The position numbers and the translations under genes were made by a program. Shown piece after piece: positions 53,127 to 61,007 of a stretch of 64,000 nucleotides of DNA; positions within the stretch are counted from its first letter, which is position 1; every line of letters starts with the position of its first letter. The notes below the pieces were generated by a model. That model was not told the origin of the DNA, did no database searches, and was given only the letters and a program-made list of their open reading frames with translations. The stretch comes from Leifsonia poae. Its GTDB lineage: Bacteria > Actinomycetota > Actinomycetes > Actinomycetales > Microbacteriaceae. The stretch covers positions 2,108,001 through 2,172,000 of the forward strand of contig NZ_JAIHLP010000002.1 in assembly GCF_020009625.1 (NCBI RefSeq), given 5' to 3'.

Positions 53127-53792
53127 CTATGGGCCGAGGGGAGACCGCCTCCTCGTTTTCACCCTGCGATCACCCTCGGGCGGCGGAGGCCGCCGGTCGC
53201 TGGACCGTTCGCGGAGCGCCCGATCCAGCCCGGCACGCCGCAGCCGTTCGGCCAGAGCGCCGGCGACCGACGAGGCCGCGATCTGGCCGAGGAGACGGCC
53301 GAAGAGTGTTGCGAGAAGAATCGGCGCGATCAGGTGCTCGGGCGACATCACGGGCAGCGACACGAGGAACAGGGCGACCCCGGAAAGCGCGGCCGCGACG
53401 AGCAGGGCGGTGCGGCCCGCCGCCCGACCCCGGCCGCGGCGCGCCAGGGAGAGGTCGTAGACGAGCCCCGACACAGCGAGCGGCACGACGACCAGAAAGG
53501 AGATCGGGGTGAACGGCCCGGCGAGTAGCCCGACGAAGCAGGCGACCGTCGTCGCGGCGAACCGGAAACCGAGAACGCGACCCGCCAGAAACGGAAGGAC
53601 GCTGTGCATCCCCGCAACGACCGCGTACAGCGGTGGGGCGAACGCGGCGAGCGCTCCGGTCGCCGGCGAGATCACGGCGAGCAGGATCGCACCGAGGGCG
53701 CCGAAGGCGGCGCAGGTGAGGAGCGCCCGGGTCGTCGGCCCCGACCGGATGCGGCGGGCGGGCGACACAGCGGACGATTCGGTCTCGGGCAT
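53127..53792 (-). CDS. Polytopic membrane protein, possible ECF transporter S component
   Basis: 221 residues with about five hydrophobic segments between 25 and 180 and a basic C-terminal tail. AAFGALGAILLAVISP at the first segment and the short alternating loops recall ECF-type S components that bind vitamins, but no ECF A/T genes are nearby and no specificity motif is seen. The gene is 6 bp downstream of the LuxR gene and probably co-transcribed. It could equally be an unrelated membrane protein. Confidence 0.5.
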   Translation of the reverse strand: MPETESSAVSPARRIRSGPTTRALLTCAAFGALGAILLAVISPATGALAAFAPPLYAVVAGMHSVLPFLAGRVLGFRFAATTVACFVGLLAGPFTPISFLVVVPLAVSGLVYDLSLARRGRGRAAGRTALLVAAALSGVALFLVSLPVMSPEHLIAPILLATLFGRLLGQIAASSVAGALAERLRRAGLDRALRERSSDRRPPPPEGDRRVKTRRRSPLGP

Positions 53793-53798
53793 CCCGCG

Positions 53799-55421
53799 TC
53801 AGCCGTCCCGCCGGGCGAGGAGGTGCTGGTCGAGGGCGACGGCGATGGCGCCGTCGCGGCTGGACACCCCGAGTTTGCGGTAGATGCTGCGCAGTTGGGT
53901 CTTGACCGTGTTGACCGACACGGTCAGTTCGTCGGCGATCCGTGACGCGGAGCCGGTCTCCATGAGCAGCGCCAGCACCGCGACCTCGCGTTCGCTCAGC
54001 AGCACCTGGGGATCGTACCCGGGGATCACCGACCGCAACGGAATGCCGGCGGTCAGCTCCGCGTGGCCTCGCTCGGCCAGTGCGGACACAAGACCATCGA
54101 GGTCGGGAGGCGGCACGAGCGCCAAGGCTGCGCGCTGTCCCGAATGCCGCAGCGCACCCGCCAGCTGGTCGATCACGGCTTCGGCCCGGGTGCTGCGCGA
54201 GAACCGCAGCAGTGCCGCCGCCTCGACCGTGAGGGCTTCCGCGTGGGAGCGCGCATCCTGTCGCACGCCGGCGATGCTGCGCAGTTCCCGCAGGGCTTCG
54301 CCGTTGCGTCCGAGCGTCAGCGCCACCCGGGCCAGGCCGACCTGACGGCGTGGTCCCGCCGGTGCGTCGCGGCGCAGGATCGCCGTCGCGGCATCCAGGT
54401 TCCCCATGGCCAGCTGCAACAGCGCACGGGTCGGGGCCAGCGCAGCACGCGCCGCTGCCGACCGGCCCTCCGCCCCGCGCAGGGCGGCGAGCGCGTCGAG
54501 CCCCGACAGGCCGTCGCCCGGGCGGCCTCCGAAGAGTTCGATGTTCGCTTCCGTTGTGCCGATCGCCACCCAGTGCTCGATGGTCCGGCGGTCGTGCACC
54601 ATCGCATCCAGCTGGGCTCGGGCCCCCGGCGGGTCGATCCGTTCGAGCGCGACCACCGCTTCCGCGACGCGGTAGAACGTGCCCGGGTACATCGAGCGCT
54701 GCTCGTCGGACCAGACATCGGCCCGCGCAAGGCCGAGGTATTCGTTCGCGCGATCGAGGCGACCGTCGAGCGCGTGGATCCCGGCCGACATCGACAGGTT
54801 GGCGAACCCCGACGACGGTGCGCCTTCCGGTGACTCCGCCAGGCCGACGGCGAAGGCGTCGAGGGCCTCATCGGTGCGACCGCCGTAGTAGAGGCTGATC
54901 CCGGCCTGGGCATACACGCGGGGCAGCTGGTCGACGGCCCGGCGATCCTCCTCCGCCAGCGCGTCCAACGCGGCGAGGGCGGCGCGCGCGGCGCCGACCC
55001 CCATCGCCGGCCGGCCGACGAGGCGGTACGCCGCACTCTCGCTGACGAGGATCAGCGCGCGATCGACCGCATCGACCTCCCGCCGGCCGCTGCGGGCGGC
55101 GCGAACGGCGGTCGCGAAGTGCCGGAGCGCCTTCACTCGGCGATGGGGGACGCCGTTGTAGCAGATGCCCAGCATCATCGTCAGCAGCGGGTACATCCGC
55201 AGCGCCGACGGGGGGATGCTGTCCAGCTGTCTGCGCAGCAGGTCGCCGTGGGAGCGGAGCAGCGGGAACCATCCGTCGCGGACCACCCGTGAGAGCGTTC
55301 CGTAGTCTGCCGCCTGCACGGCCGCCGCGACTTTTCGCGCGATCTCGGCGTCACGGGATGCCGCCGGCCTGCCGGGGCGCGAGCCATCGGCGGGCGGCGA
55401 GCTGTCGGGGGACACGCTCAC
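53799..55421 (-). CDS. LuxR-family regulator with helical-repeat N-terminus
   Basis: 540 residues. The C-terminal LuxR helix-turn-helix spans about 470-525 (LLSEREVAVLALLMETGSASRIADEL, then VNTVKTQLRSIYRKLGV). Residues 30-440 are Ala/Arg/Leu-rich helices like TPR repeats. The P-loop ATPase that MalT/LAL regulators carry is absent. GTG 55421 or 55415 lies behind GGAGG. It is followed by the membrane-protein gene and then the DUF11 surface gene, so surface-protein control is a reasonable guess. Confidence 0.75.
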   Translation of the reverse strand: MSVSPDSSPPADGSRPGRPAASRDAEIARKVAAAVQAADYGTLSRVVRDGWFPLLRSHGDLLRRQLDSIPPSALRMYPLLTMMLGICYNGVPHRRVKALRHFATAVRAARSGRREVDAVDRALILVSESAAYRLVGRPAMGVGAARAALAALDALAEEDRRAVDQLPRVYAQAGISLYYGGRTDEALDAFAVGLAESPEGAPSSGFANLSMSAGIHALDGRLDRANEYLGLARADVWSDEQRSMYPGTFYRVAEAVVALERIDPPGARAQLDAMVHDRRTIEHWVAIGTTEANIELFGGRPGDGLSGLDALAALRGAEGRSAAARAALAPTRALLQLAMGNLDAATAILRRDAPAGPRRQVGLARVALTLGRNGEALRELRSIAGVRQDARSHAEALTVEAAALLRFSRSTRAEAVIDQLAGALRHSGQRAALALVPPPDLDGLVSALAERGHAELTAGIPLRSVIPGYDPQVLLSEREVAVLALLMETGSASRIADELTVSVNTVKTQLRSIYRKLGVSSRDGAIAVALDQHLLARRDG

Positions 55422-55561
55422 GAGACCTCCACGGAGGCGGCGAGGGAGACGGGGGCTCACCGCGGGATTCGAGGAGATCCTATCGATTACGGTCGTCTCG
55501 CGGGACCCTTTGGCCGCATCCGCTCCGCGAACCGTCGGCGGCCGCCGCCATGCCCGGCCCG

Positions 55562-56446
55562 CTACTGCCGGAAGTAGTGGCCCTGCTCGAGGTCGTCGAT
55601 CAGGCCCGGATGCGTCGGCTGCCAGCCGAGAAGTTCGCGGGTGAGCGTGCTGCTGGCGCGGCCACCGAGCGCGAGGATCGGGCCGAGCCAGCCGAAGTGC
55701 TCCGCGGCATCCTCGGGCGCGACGCTGAGCAGCGGCACGTCCAGGTGTCGTCCGATGACCTCCGCGATCTCGCGGAGCGGAACCGCTTCATCTCCGACAG
55801 CGTGCAGCACCGAGCCCGCCGGCGCGTTTTCCAGCGCCAGGCAGAACAGGTGCGCCGCATCCAGCCGGTGGACCGCGGGCCAGACGTTGCTCCCGTCGCC
55901 GACATAGCCGGCGCTTCCCTTCTCGCGGTCGATGCGGATCAGTGCCGCGATGAAGCCGTGGTCACCGTCGCCGTGGACGGTGGGCGCGAGACGGATCGCC
56001 GACGAGCGGATGCCACGGTCGGCGAACCCGAGCAGGATGGCCTCGGTGCCGATGCGGGGAGACCAGGCTGTCGCCGGGTCGGGCTTGTCATTCTCGGTCG
56101 GCCCGGTGCCGAGCAGACCGGAGGCGATGACGAGCGGGCGGTTCGACCCGGCGAACAGGTCGCCGAACAGTTCCACCGCGGCTCGGTCGACGTCGGCGGC
56201 GGCGGCGTGCGCCGTGAAGTCGTGGATGAACGCGGTGTGGATGACACCGTCCGCCCCTTCCGCCCCGGCGCGCAGACTGTCCAGGTCGGTGATGTCGCCT
56301 CGCTGCACCTCGGCGCCGGATGCGGCGACCGCGGCGGCCGACGCATCCGATCGGGCGAGACCGACGACCTGATGGCCGGCGGCGATCAGCTCGGCGGTGA
56401 CGGCGGAACCGATCCACCCCGACGCACCGGTGACGAAAACACGCAT
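55562..56446 (-). CDS. Extended SDR / NAD(P)-dependent epimerase-like oxidoreductase
   Basis: A 294-residue protein with the cofactor motif TGASGWIG (6-13). GDITDLDSLRAGAEGADGVIHTAF is the NAD(P)-binding second half. RPLVIASGLLG carries the usual Ser/Thr strand. The canonical YxxxK is not obvious, so it may be an atypical SDR (NmrA or SDR-a5-like) with reduced activity. It is divergent from the TetR gene, and both share twin operators, so TetR probably controls it. Confidence 0.8.
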   Translation of the reverse strand: MRVFVTGASGWIGSAVTAELIAAGHQVVGLARSDASAAAVAASGAEVQRGDITDLDSLRAGAEGADGVIHTAFIHDFTAHAAAADVDRAAVELFGDLFAGSNRPLVIASGLLGTGPTENDKPDPATAWSPRIGTEAILLGFADRGIRSSAIRLAPTVHGDGDHGFIAALIRIDREKGSAGYVGDGSNVWPAVHRLDAAHLFCLALENAPAGSVLHAVGDEAVPLREIAEVIGRHLDVPLLSVAPEDAAEHFGWLGPILALGGRASSTLTRELLGWQPTHPGLIDDLEQGHYFRQ

Positions 56447-56498
56447 GATGACCCTCCGTTGACCGAGGGATGCTTCGCGCCGTCTGCGCGGGCCCCTC

Positions 56499-56550
56499 TG
56501 ATGTCAGTTGCTGTCATCAACGCTACACCTGATGTCAGCTTCTGTCATCA
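56499..56550. promoter_or_regulatory. Twin TetR-type operators
   Basis: Two copies of TGATGTCAG-N3-CTGTCATCA (56499-56519 and 56530-56550), 31 bp apart, about three helical turns. Each is an imperfect palindrome. They fill the gap between the SDR start and the TetR start, so one regulator binding both could repress both genes. Confidence 0.75.
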
Positions 56551-56564
56551 TGTATCATCGGGGA

Positions 56565-57128
56565 ATGGGCAGATGGGAACCGGACGCGCGTGGCCGGCTC
56601 CAGCTCGCCGCGATGGAGCTCGCCGTCGAGCGCGGCTTCGAACAGACCACCGTGGCCGACATCGCCGAACGCGCCGGGTTGACTGAACGCACCTTCTTCC
56701 GCCACTTCGCCGACAAACGCGAGGTGCTGTTCGCCGGGCAAGACGAGCTCCTCGATCTGTTCGTCGACGCCGTCGCCGGGGCTCCGTCCGACGCCACCCC
56801 GCTGGAAGCGGTCGACGCCGCGCTTCAGGCCGCCGCCCTGACCTTCGAACCGCGCCGCCCCTGGTCCCGAGAACGCGGACGCATCGTCGCGGCGAACCCG
56901 GCCCTGCAGGAGCGCGAGCTGATCAAGCTGGCCAGGATGGCGGATGCCGTGGCGGGCGCACTGCGCGCACGCGGCGTCGCCGAGCCGGCCGCCAGCCTCG
57001 CCGCCCAGACCGGTATCGCCGTGTTCCACGTCGGATTCGCCGAATGGATCGACGACGGCAACACGCGCGAGTTCGCACAGTTCATCGACTCGGCACTCGC
57101 CGCCCTGAAGGTCGTCGCCGCGGGATGA
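56565..57128 (+). CDS. TetR-family transcriptional regulator
   Basis: 187 residues. The N-terminal HTH is RLQLAAMELAVERGFEQTTVADIAERAGLTERTFFRHFADK, a standard TetR pattern. The C-terminal part is a helical dimerisation/ligand domain. ATG 56565 is the start, because upstream in-frame codons lie within the operators. Probable repressor of itself and the divergent SDR. The ligand is unknown. Confidence 0.88.
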   Translation: MGRWEPDARGRLQLAAMELAVERGFEQTTVADIAERAGLTERTFFRHFADKREVLFAGQDELLDLFVDAVAGAPSDATPLEAVDAALQAAALTFEPRRPWSRERGRIVAANPALQERELIKLARMADAVAGALRARGVAEPAASLAAQTGIAVFHVGFAEWIDDGNTREFAQFIDSALAALKVVAAG

Positions 57129-57149
57129 CCGAGCCCTCCGCGCCGACGC

Positions 57150-57857
57150 TCACACCTCCCCGTCGAGCTCGGTGTCCGGTTGGAAGCGGTAACCCATGCC
57201 CGGCTCGGTGAGCAGGTAGCGGGGTCGGGCCGGATCCGGTTCGAGCTTCTTGCGCAGCTGCGCGATGTACAGGCGCAGATAGCCGGTGTCGCCGACATGC
57301 TGCGGGCCGCGGATCTCGGTCAGGATCGTGCGCTGCGTGATCAGCTTGCGAGGGTTCCGGAGCAGCAGCTCCAGAATCTGCCACTCGGTCGGAGTCAGGC
57401 GCACCGGTTCCTCGCCCCCCTCGCGGCGGAGGAGCGCGATCTTGTCGCCGAGGTCGACCGCGACGGCGCCGAAACGCACGATCGGCTTCTCGAGCGCACC
57501 GACGCTCCGGCGGGTCAGCGCACGGATGCGCGCGAGGAGCTCGTCGGCCGAGAAGGGTTTCGCCACGAAGTCGTCGGCCCCCGAATCCAGCACGCCCACC
57601 TTGTCGGCGGAGTCGGAGCGACCCGAGATGACGAGGATGGGCACGCGGCTCCAGCCCCGGATCGCCCTGATCACCTCCACACCGCTCAGCCGCGGCATCC
57701 CCAGGTCGAGCACCACGAGATCCGGATGTTCGTCGACGATCGCGTCGAGCGCCTCCTTCCCCGTGCGGGCGCGCACCACCTCGTAGCCGTGCGAGCCGAG
57801 GAGGATCCGCAAGGCGCCGAGCATCTGCGGGTCGTCGTCGGCGACGACGATCTTCAC
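57150..57857 (-). CDS. kdpE: KdpE response regulator
   Basis: A 235-residue OmpR-type regulator. The receiver phospho-acceptor is Asp51 (LVVLDLGMP), the conserved Lys100 is in FVAKPF, and the C-terminal winged HTH includes PTEWQILELLLRNPRKLITQ and GYLRLYIAQLRKKLE. It activates kdpFABC when K+ is limiting. Starts at GTG 57857, overlapping the kdpD stop by 4 bp. Confidence 0.9.
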   Translation of the reverse strand: MKIVVADDDPQMLGALRILLGSHGYEVVRARTGKEALDAIVDEHPDLVVLDLGMPRLSGVEVIRAIRGWSRVPILVISGRSDSADKVGVLDSGADDFVAKPFSADELLARIRALTRRSVGALEKPIVRFGAVAVDLGDKIALLRREGGEEPVRLTPTEWQILELLLRNPRKLITQRTILTEIRGPQHVGDTGYLRLYIAQLRKKLEPDPARPRYLLTEPGMGYRFQPDTELDGEV

Positions 57858-60343
57858 GGCGCCACCCGCTCCACCGGGAGCGACAGGACCATCGTCAGGC
57901 CGCCCGCCGGAGTGTCCTCGGCCGCGAGCTCGCCGCCCATCCCCTCCACGAACCCCTTGGTCAGGGCGAGCCCCAGACCGATGCCCGCGCTGTTGTCGGT
58001 GTCGCCGACGCGCTGGAACGGGTGGAAGATCTCCTCCTTGCGGTCGTCGGGCACGCCGGGCCCGCAATCGGAGACCCGGATCTCGACGTTGCCACCGAAC
58101 GCACTGGCTCCGACGCGGGGAGGCCGCCCCTCGGGCGAATAGCGCAGAGCGTTGCTCAGCAGGTTGACGAGAGCCCGGCGCAACAGGATCGCATCCGCCG
58201 ACACCGGCGGAAGATCGTGCGGCACATCGATGACGACCTCCCCCGGCCGAACAGCGAGCTCGTCGAGCACCGGAGGGAGCACGTCTTCGAGGTCGACCGT
58301 CTCCAGCGAGATCGCCAGCACCCCCGCCTGCACCCGGCTCACATCGAGCAGGTTCGTCAGCAGATCGGCCAGACCCTGGAGGCTCACCTCGGCGGTCTCC
58401 AGCAGCTCGGACTTGTCGCGCGCCGACAGCCGGCCGGCCGCCGAGCGGAGGCTCGTCACGGCCGCGGTCGCCGCTGCGAGCGGACGCCTCAGGTCGTGGC
58501 CGACGGCCGCCAGCAACGCGGTGCGCACCCGGTCGGTCGCCTCCAGCGGGCCGACCTCCTGGGCGACCGAGCTGAGGTCGAGATGCTCGAGGGCGGCATC
58601 CAGCTGTGTGACGATCACCGCGAGCAGCCGGCGATCCGCCGCCTGCAGATCGTCGCCGAACAGCTCGAGCGTGCCCCGCGAGCCGACAGGGACCGTCGTC
58701 GGAACATCGGCGGGATCGACCTCGCCGTCGACCGTCTGAACGTCATCGCCCGCGGTGAACCGCACCGCCCGCAGCCCGAACGCCTCGCGTGTGCGAGAGA
58801 CGAGGGCCTGCACGGCGTCGCCGCCCCGGATCACCCCGCCCGCGATCGTCGCCAACAGCTCCGACTCGGCGGCGGCACGCGCGGCGCTGCGGGTGCGCCG
58901 TGCCGCCTGGTCGACGACGACGCTGACCAGCACCGCGATCACCACATAGAGCCCGAGCGCGAGAAGATGCGTCGGCCGGCCGATCGTCAGGGTGAAATAC
59001 GGACTGACGAAGATGAAGTCGAGAGTCAGACCCGACAGCACGGCCGCGAAGAGCGCCGGCCAGATGCCGCCGACGAGGGCGACGACCACGACGAGCAATT
59101 GGTAGCTGAGCGCGTCGGTCGTGAGCGAATCGGCACTGCGGATGGGCAGGAGCACCAGAGTGAGCAGCGGCCCGGCCAGCAGCGCGAGCAGGAACCCGTA
59201 CACGCGGCGACGCACACTGAGCGCGCCCGTGCGCCGGAACTTCGGCAGGTGCCGCCCGCCCGCCGCGGCGTGCGAGACGATATGCACATCGATGTCCCCC
59301 GACTCGCGGATGACCGTCGACCCCACCCCCGACCCTGTCAGGAGGGCGGTGAGCCTGCTGCGTCGTGAGACACCGATCACGAGCTGGGTGGCGTTGCTCG
59401 CGCGGGCGAACGCGACGAGCGCATCTGGGGTGTTCGTGCCGACGACCTGGTGATAGGTGCCGCCGAGCTCCTCGACGAGTTTGCGCTGCGCCGCCAGCGC
59501 CGCCGGGTCGGTCTCGCGCAACCCGTCCTGGCTCGCGACGTGCACGGCGAGCAGTTCGCCGCTGCCGGAGCGGGCCGCGACTCGGGCGCCGCGCCGCAGC
59601 AGGGTCTCGCCCTCCGGCCCGCCGGTGAGGGCGACGACGACCCGCTCGCGCGCCTCCCACTTCTGTTCGATGCCGTGCTCGGCCCGATACCGCTGCAGAG
59701 AGCTGTCGACCTCATCCGCCAGCCAGAGCAAGGTCAGCTCACGGAGCGCCGTCAGGTTGCCGAGCCGGAAGTAGTTCGAGAGCGCGGCGTCGATGCGGGC
59801 GGCGGGGTACACCTGCCCCTCGGCCAACCGGTCGCGCAGCGACTGAGGTGTCAGGTCGACGACCTCGATCTGTGCGGCACTGCGCACGATCGAGTCGGGG
59901 ATCGTCTCGCGCTGCGGCACCCCGGTGATCTGCTCGACCACGTCGTTCAGCGATTCGATGTGCTGCACGTTCACCGTCGAGATCACGTCGATCCCGGCGT
60001 CGAGGATGACCCCCACGTCGTGCCAGCGCTTCTCGTTCGCCGATCCGGGGGCGTTGGTGTGGGCGAGCTCGTCGACGAGGGCGATCTGCGGATGCCGGGC
60101 GAGCACCGCGTCGAGGTCGAGCTCGGTCAGCGTGATGCCGCGGTGTTCGACGGCTTTGCGCGGCACGAGCTCGAGGCCGTCAAGAATGGCGGCGGTGGCC
60201 GCGCGTTCGTGGGTCTCCACGACCGCCACGACCACGTCTTTGCCCAGGTCGCGCAGCCGATGCCCCTCTTCGAGCATCAGATAGGTCTTGCCGACTCCGG
60301 GTGCTGCACCGAGCAGCACCCGGAGTCGGCCTCGGCTGGTCAA
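57854..60343 (-). CDS. kdpD: KdpD potassium-sensing histidine kinase
   Basis: 829 residues. The N-terminal KdpD domain has LLGAAPGVGKTY (Walker A, 12-20 region) and DELAHTNAPGS. A universal-stress-like domain follows, then four membrane segments (about 395-490), a GAF-like region, and the kinase core with the phosphorylated His616 (VGHDLRRPL) and NLLSNALRYSP / GPGVPDDRKEEIF ATP-lid motifs. It phosphorylates KdpE in response to low K+ or high salt. It follows kdpC by 8 bp. Confidence 0.92.
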   Translation of the reverse strand: MTSRGRLRVLLGAAPGVGKTYLMLEEGHRLRDLGKDVVVAVVETHERAATAAILDGLELVPRKAVEHRGITLTELDLDAVLARHPQIALVDELAHTNAPGSANEKRWHDVGVILDAGIDVISTVNVQHIESLNDVVEQITGVPQRETIPDSIVRSAAQIEVVDLTPQSLRDRLAEGQVYPAARIDAALSNYFRLGNLTALRELTLLWLADEVDSSLQRYRAEHGIEQKWEARERVVVALTGGPEGETLLRRGARVAARSGSGELLAVHVASQDGLRETDPAALAAQRKLVEELGGTYHQVVGTNTPDALVAFARASNATQLVIGVSRRSRLTALLTGSGVGSTVIRESGDIDVHIVSHAAAGGRHLPKFRRTGALSVRRRVYGFLLALLAGPLLTLVLLPIRSADSLTTDALSYQLLVVVVALVGGIWPALFAAVLSGLTLDFIFVSPYFTLTIGRPTHLLALGLYVVIAVLVSVVVDQAARRTRSAARAAAESELLATIAGGVIRGGDAVQALVSRTREAFGLRAVRFTAGDDVQTVDGEVDPADVPTTVPVGSRGTLELFGDDLQAADRRLLAVIVTQLDAALEHLDLSSVAQEVGPLEATDRVRTALLAAVGHDLRRPLAAATAAVTSLRSAAGRLSARDKSELLETAEVSLQGLADLLTNLLDVSRVQAGVLAISLETVDLEDVLPPVLDELAVRPGEVVIDVPHDLPPVSADAILLRRALVNLLSNALRYSPEGRPPRVGASAFGGNVEIRVSDCGPGVPDDRKEEIFHPFQRVGDTDNSAGIGLGLALTKGFVEGMGGELAAEDTPAGGLTMVLSLPVERVAP

Positions 60344-60351
60344 GGCAGCGC

Positions 60352-60975
60352 CTACTTGTTCCCGGCCGGATCCAGCGCGGCCAATGCGATGTTGAGCTGC
60401 AGCACATTGACGGTGGGCTCTCCCAGATACCCGAGATCCCGGACCTGCGTGTGCTCCTCGACGAGCTTCTTCACCTCGGCGGTGCCGATGCCCCGGGCCC
60501 GGGCCACGGCGTCGACCTGCAGCAGTGCGTAGGCCGGCGAGATGTGCGGGTCGAGACCCGACCCGGATGCTGTCACCGCATCCGCCGGGATCTGCGAGGC
60601 GCTGACACCGTCGACCTTCTCGATGACCGCTTTGCGCTCATCGATCGCCTTCACCAGGTCCGGGTTGTTCGGCCCGAGGTTGCTGCCGGACGAGTTCGCA
60701 CCGTCGTAGCCCGTTCCCGCCGCCGACGGCCGGGACTGGAACCACTGGGGAAGCGGGATCCCCTTCTTGTCGGTGAAGGACTGCCCGATCAGGCTGGAGC
60801 CGACGACCTTCCCCTGGGAGGTGATGAGAGATCCATCGGACTGCGCGGGAAGAGCCAGCTGGCCGATCCCGGTGACGGCCAGCGGGTAGGCGATGCCGAG
60901 CACGACCGTGAAGAGGAGCACGGCCCGCAGGGCCACCCCGTACTGTCGTCCGGTGCCGCGGAGTGATGCGTTCAT
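60352..60975 (-). CDS. kdpC: KdpC, potassium-transporting ATPase subunit C
   Basis: A 207-residue single-span protein that stabilises the KdpA/KdpB complex. One N-terminal hydrophobic segment (about 17-42) is followed by the external part with GIPLPQWFQSRPSAAGTGYDGANSSGSNLGP and GLDPHISPAYALLQVDAVA, both KdpC signatures. ATG 60975 is 32 bp after kdpB's last codon. Confidence 0.92.
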   Translation of the reverse strand: MNASLRGTGRQYGVALRAVLLFTVVLGIAYPLAVTGIGQLALPAQSDGSLITSQGKVVGSSLIGQSFTDKKGIPLPQWFQSRPSAAGTGYDGANSSGSNLGPNNPDLVKAIDERKAVIEKVDGVSASQIPADAVTASGSGLDPHISPAYALLQVDAVARARGIGTAEVKKLVEEHTQVRDLGYLGEPTVNVLQLNIALAALDPAGNK

Positions 60976-61007
60976 GATGTCTTGTCTTTCCGTTTTCTCT
61001 CGGGTCT

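Noticed and set aside
48996..53528. Long open frame on the + strand, antisense to the DUF11 surface-protein gene
   Set aside because: Its protein is Arg/Gly/His-rich without any domain. The minus strand has a signal peptide, repeats and a sorting signal, so the + frame is a high-GC shadow.
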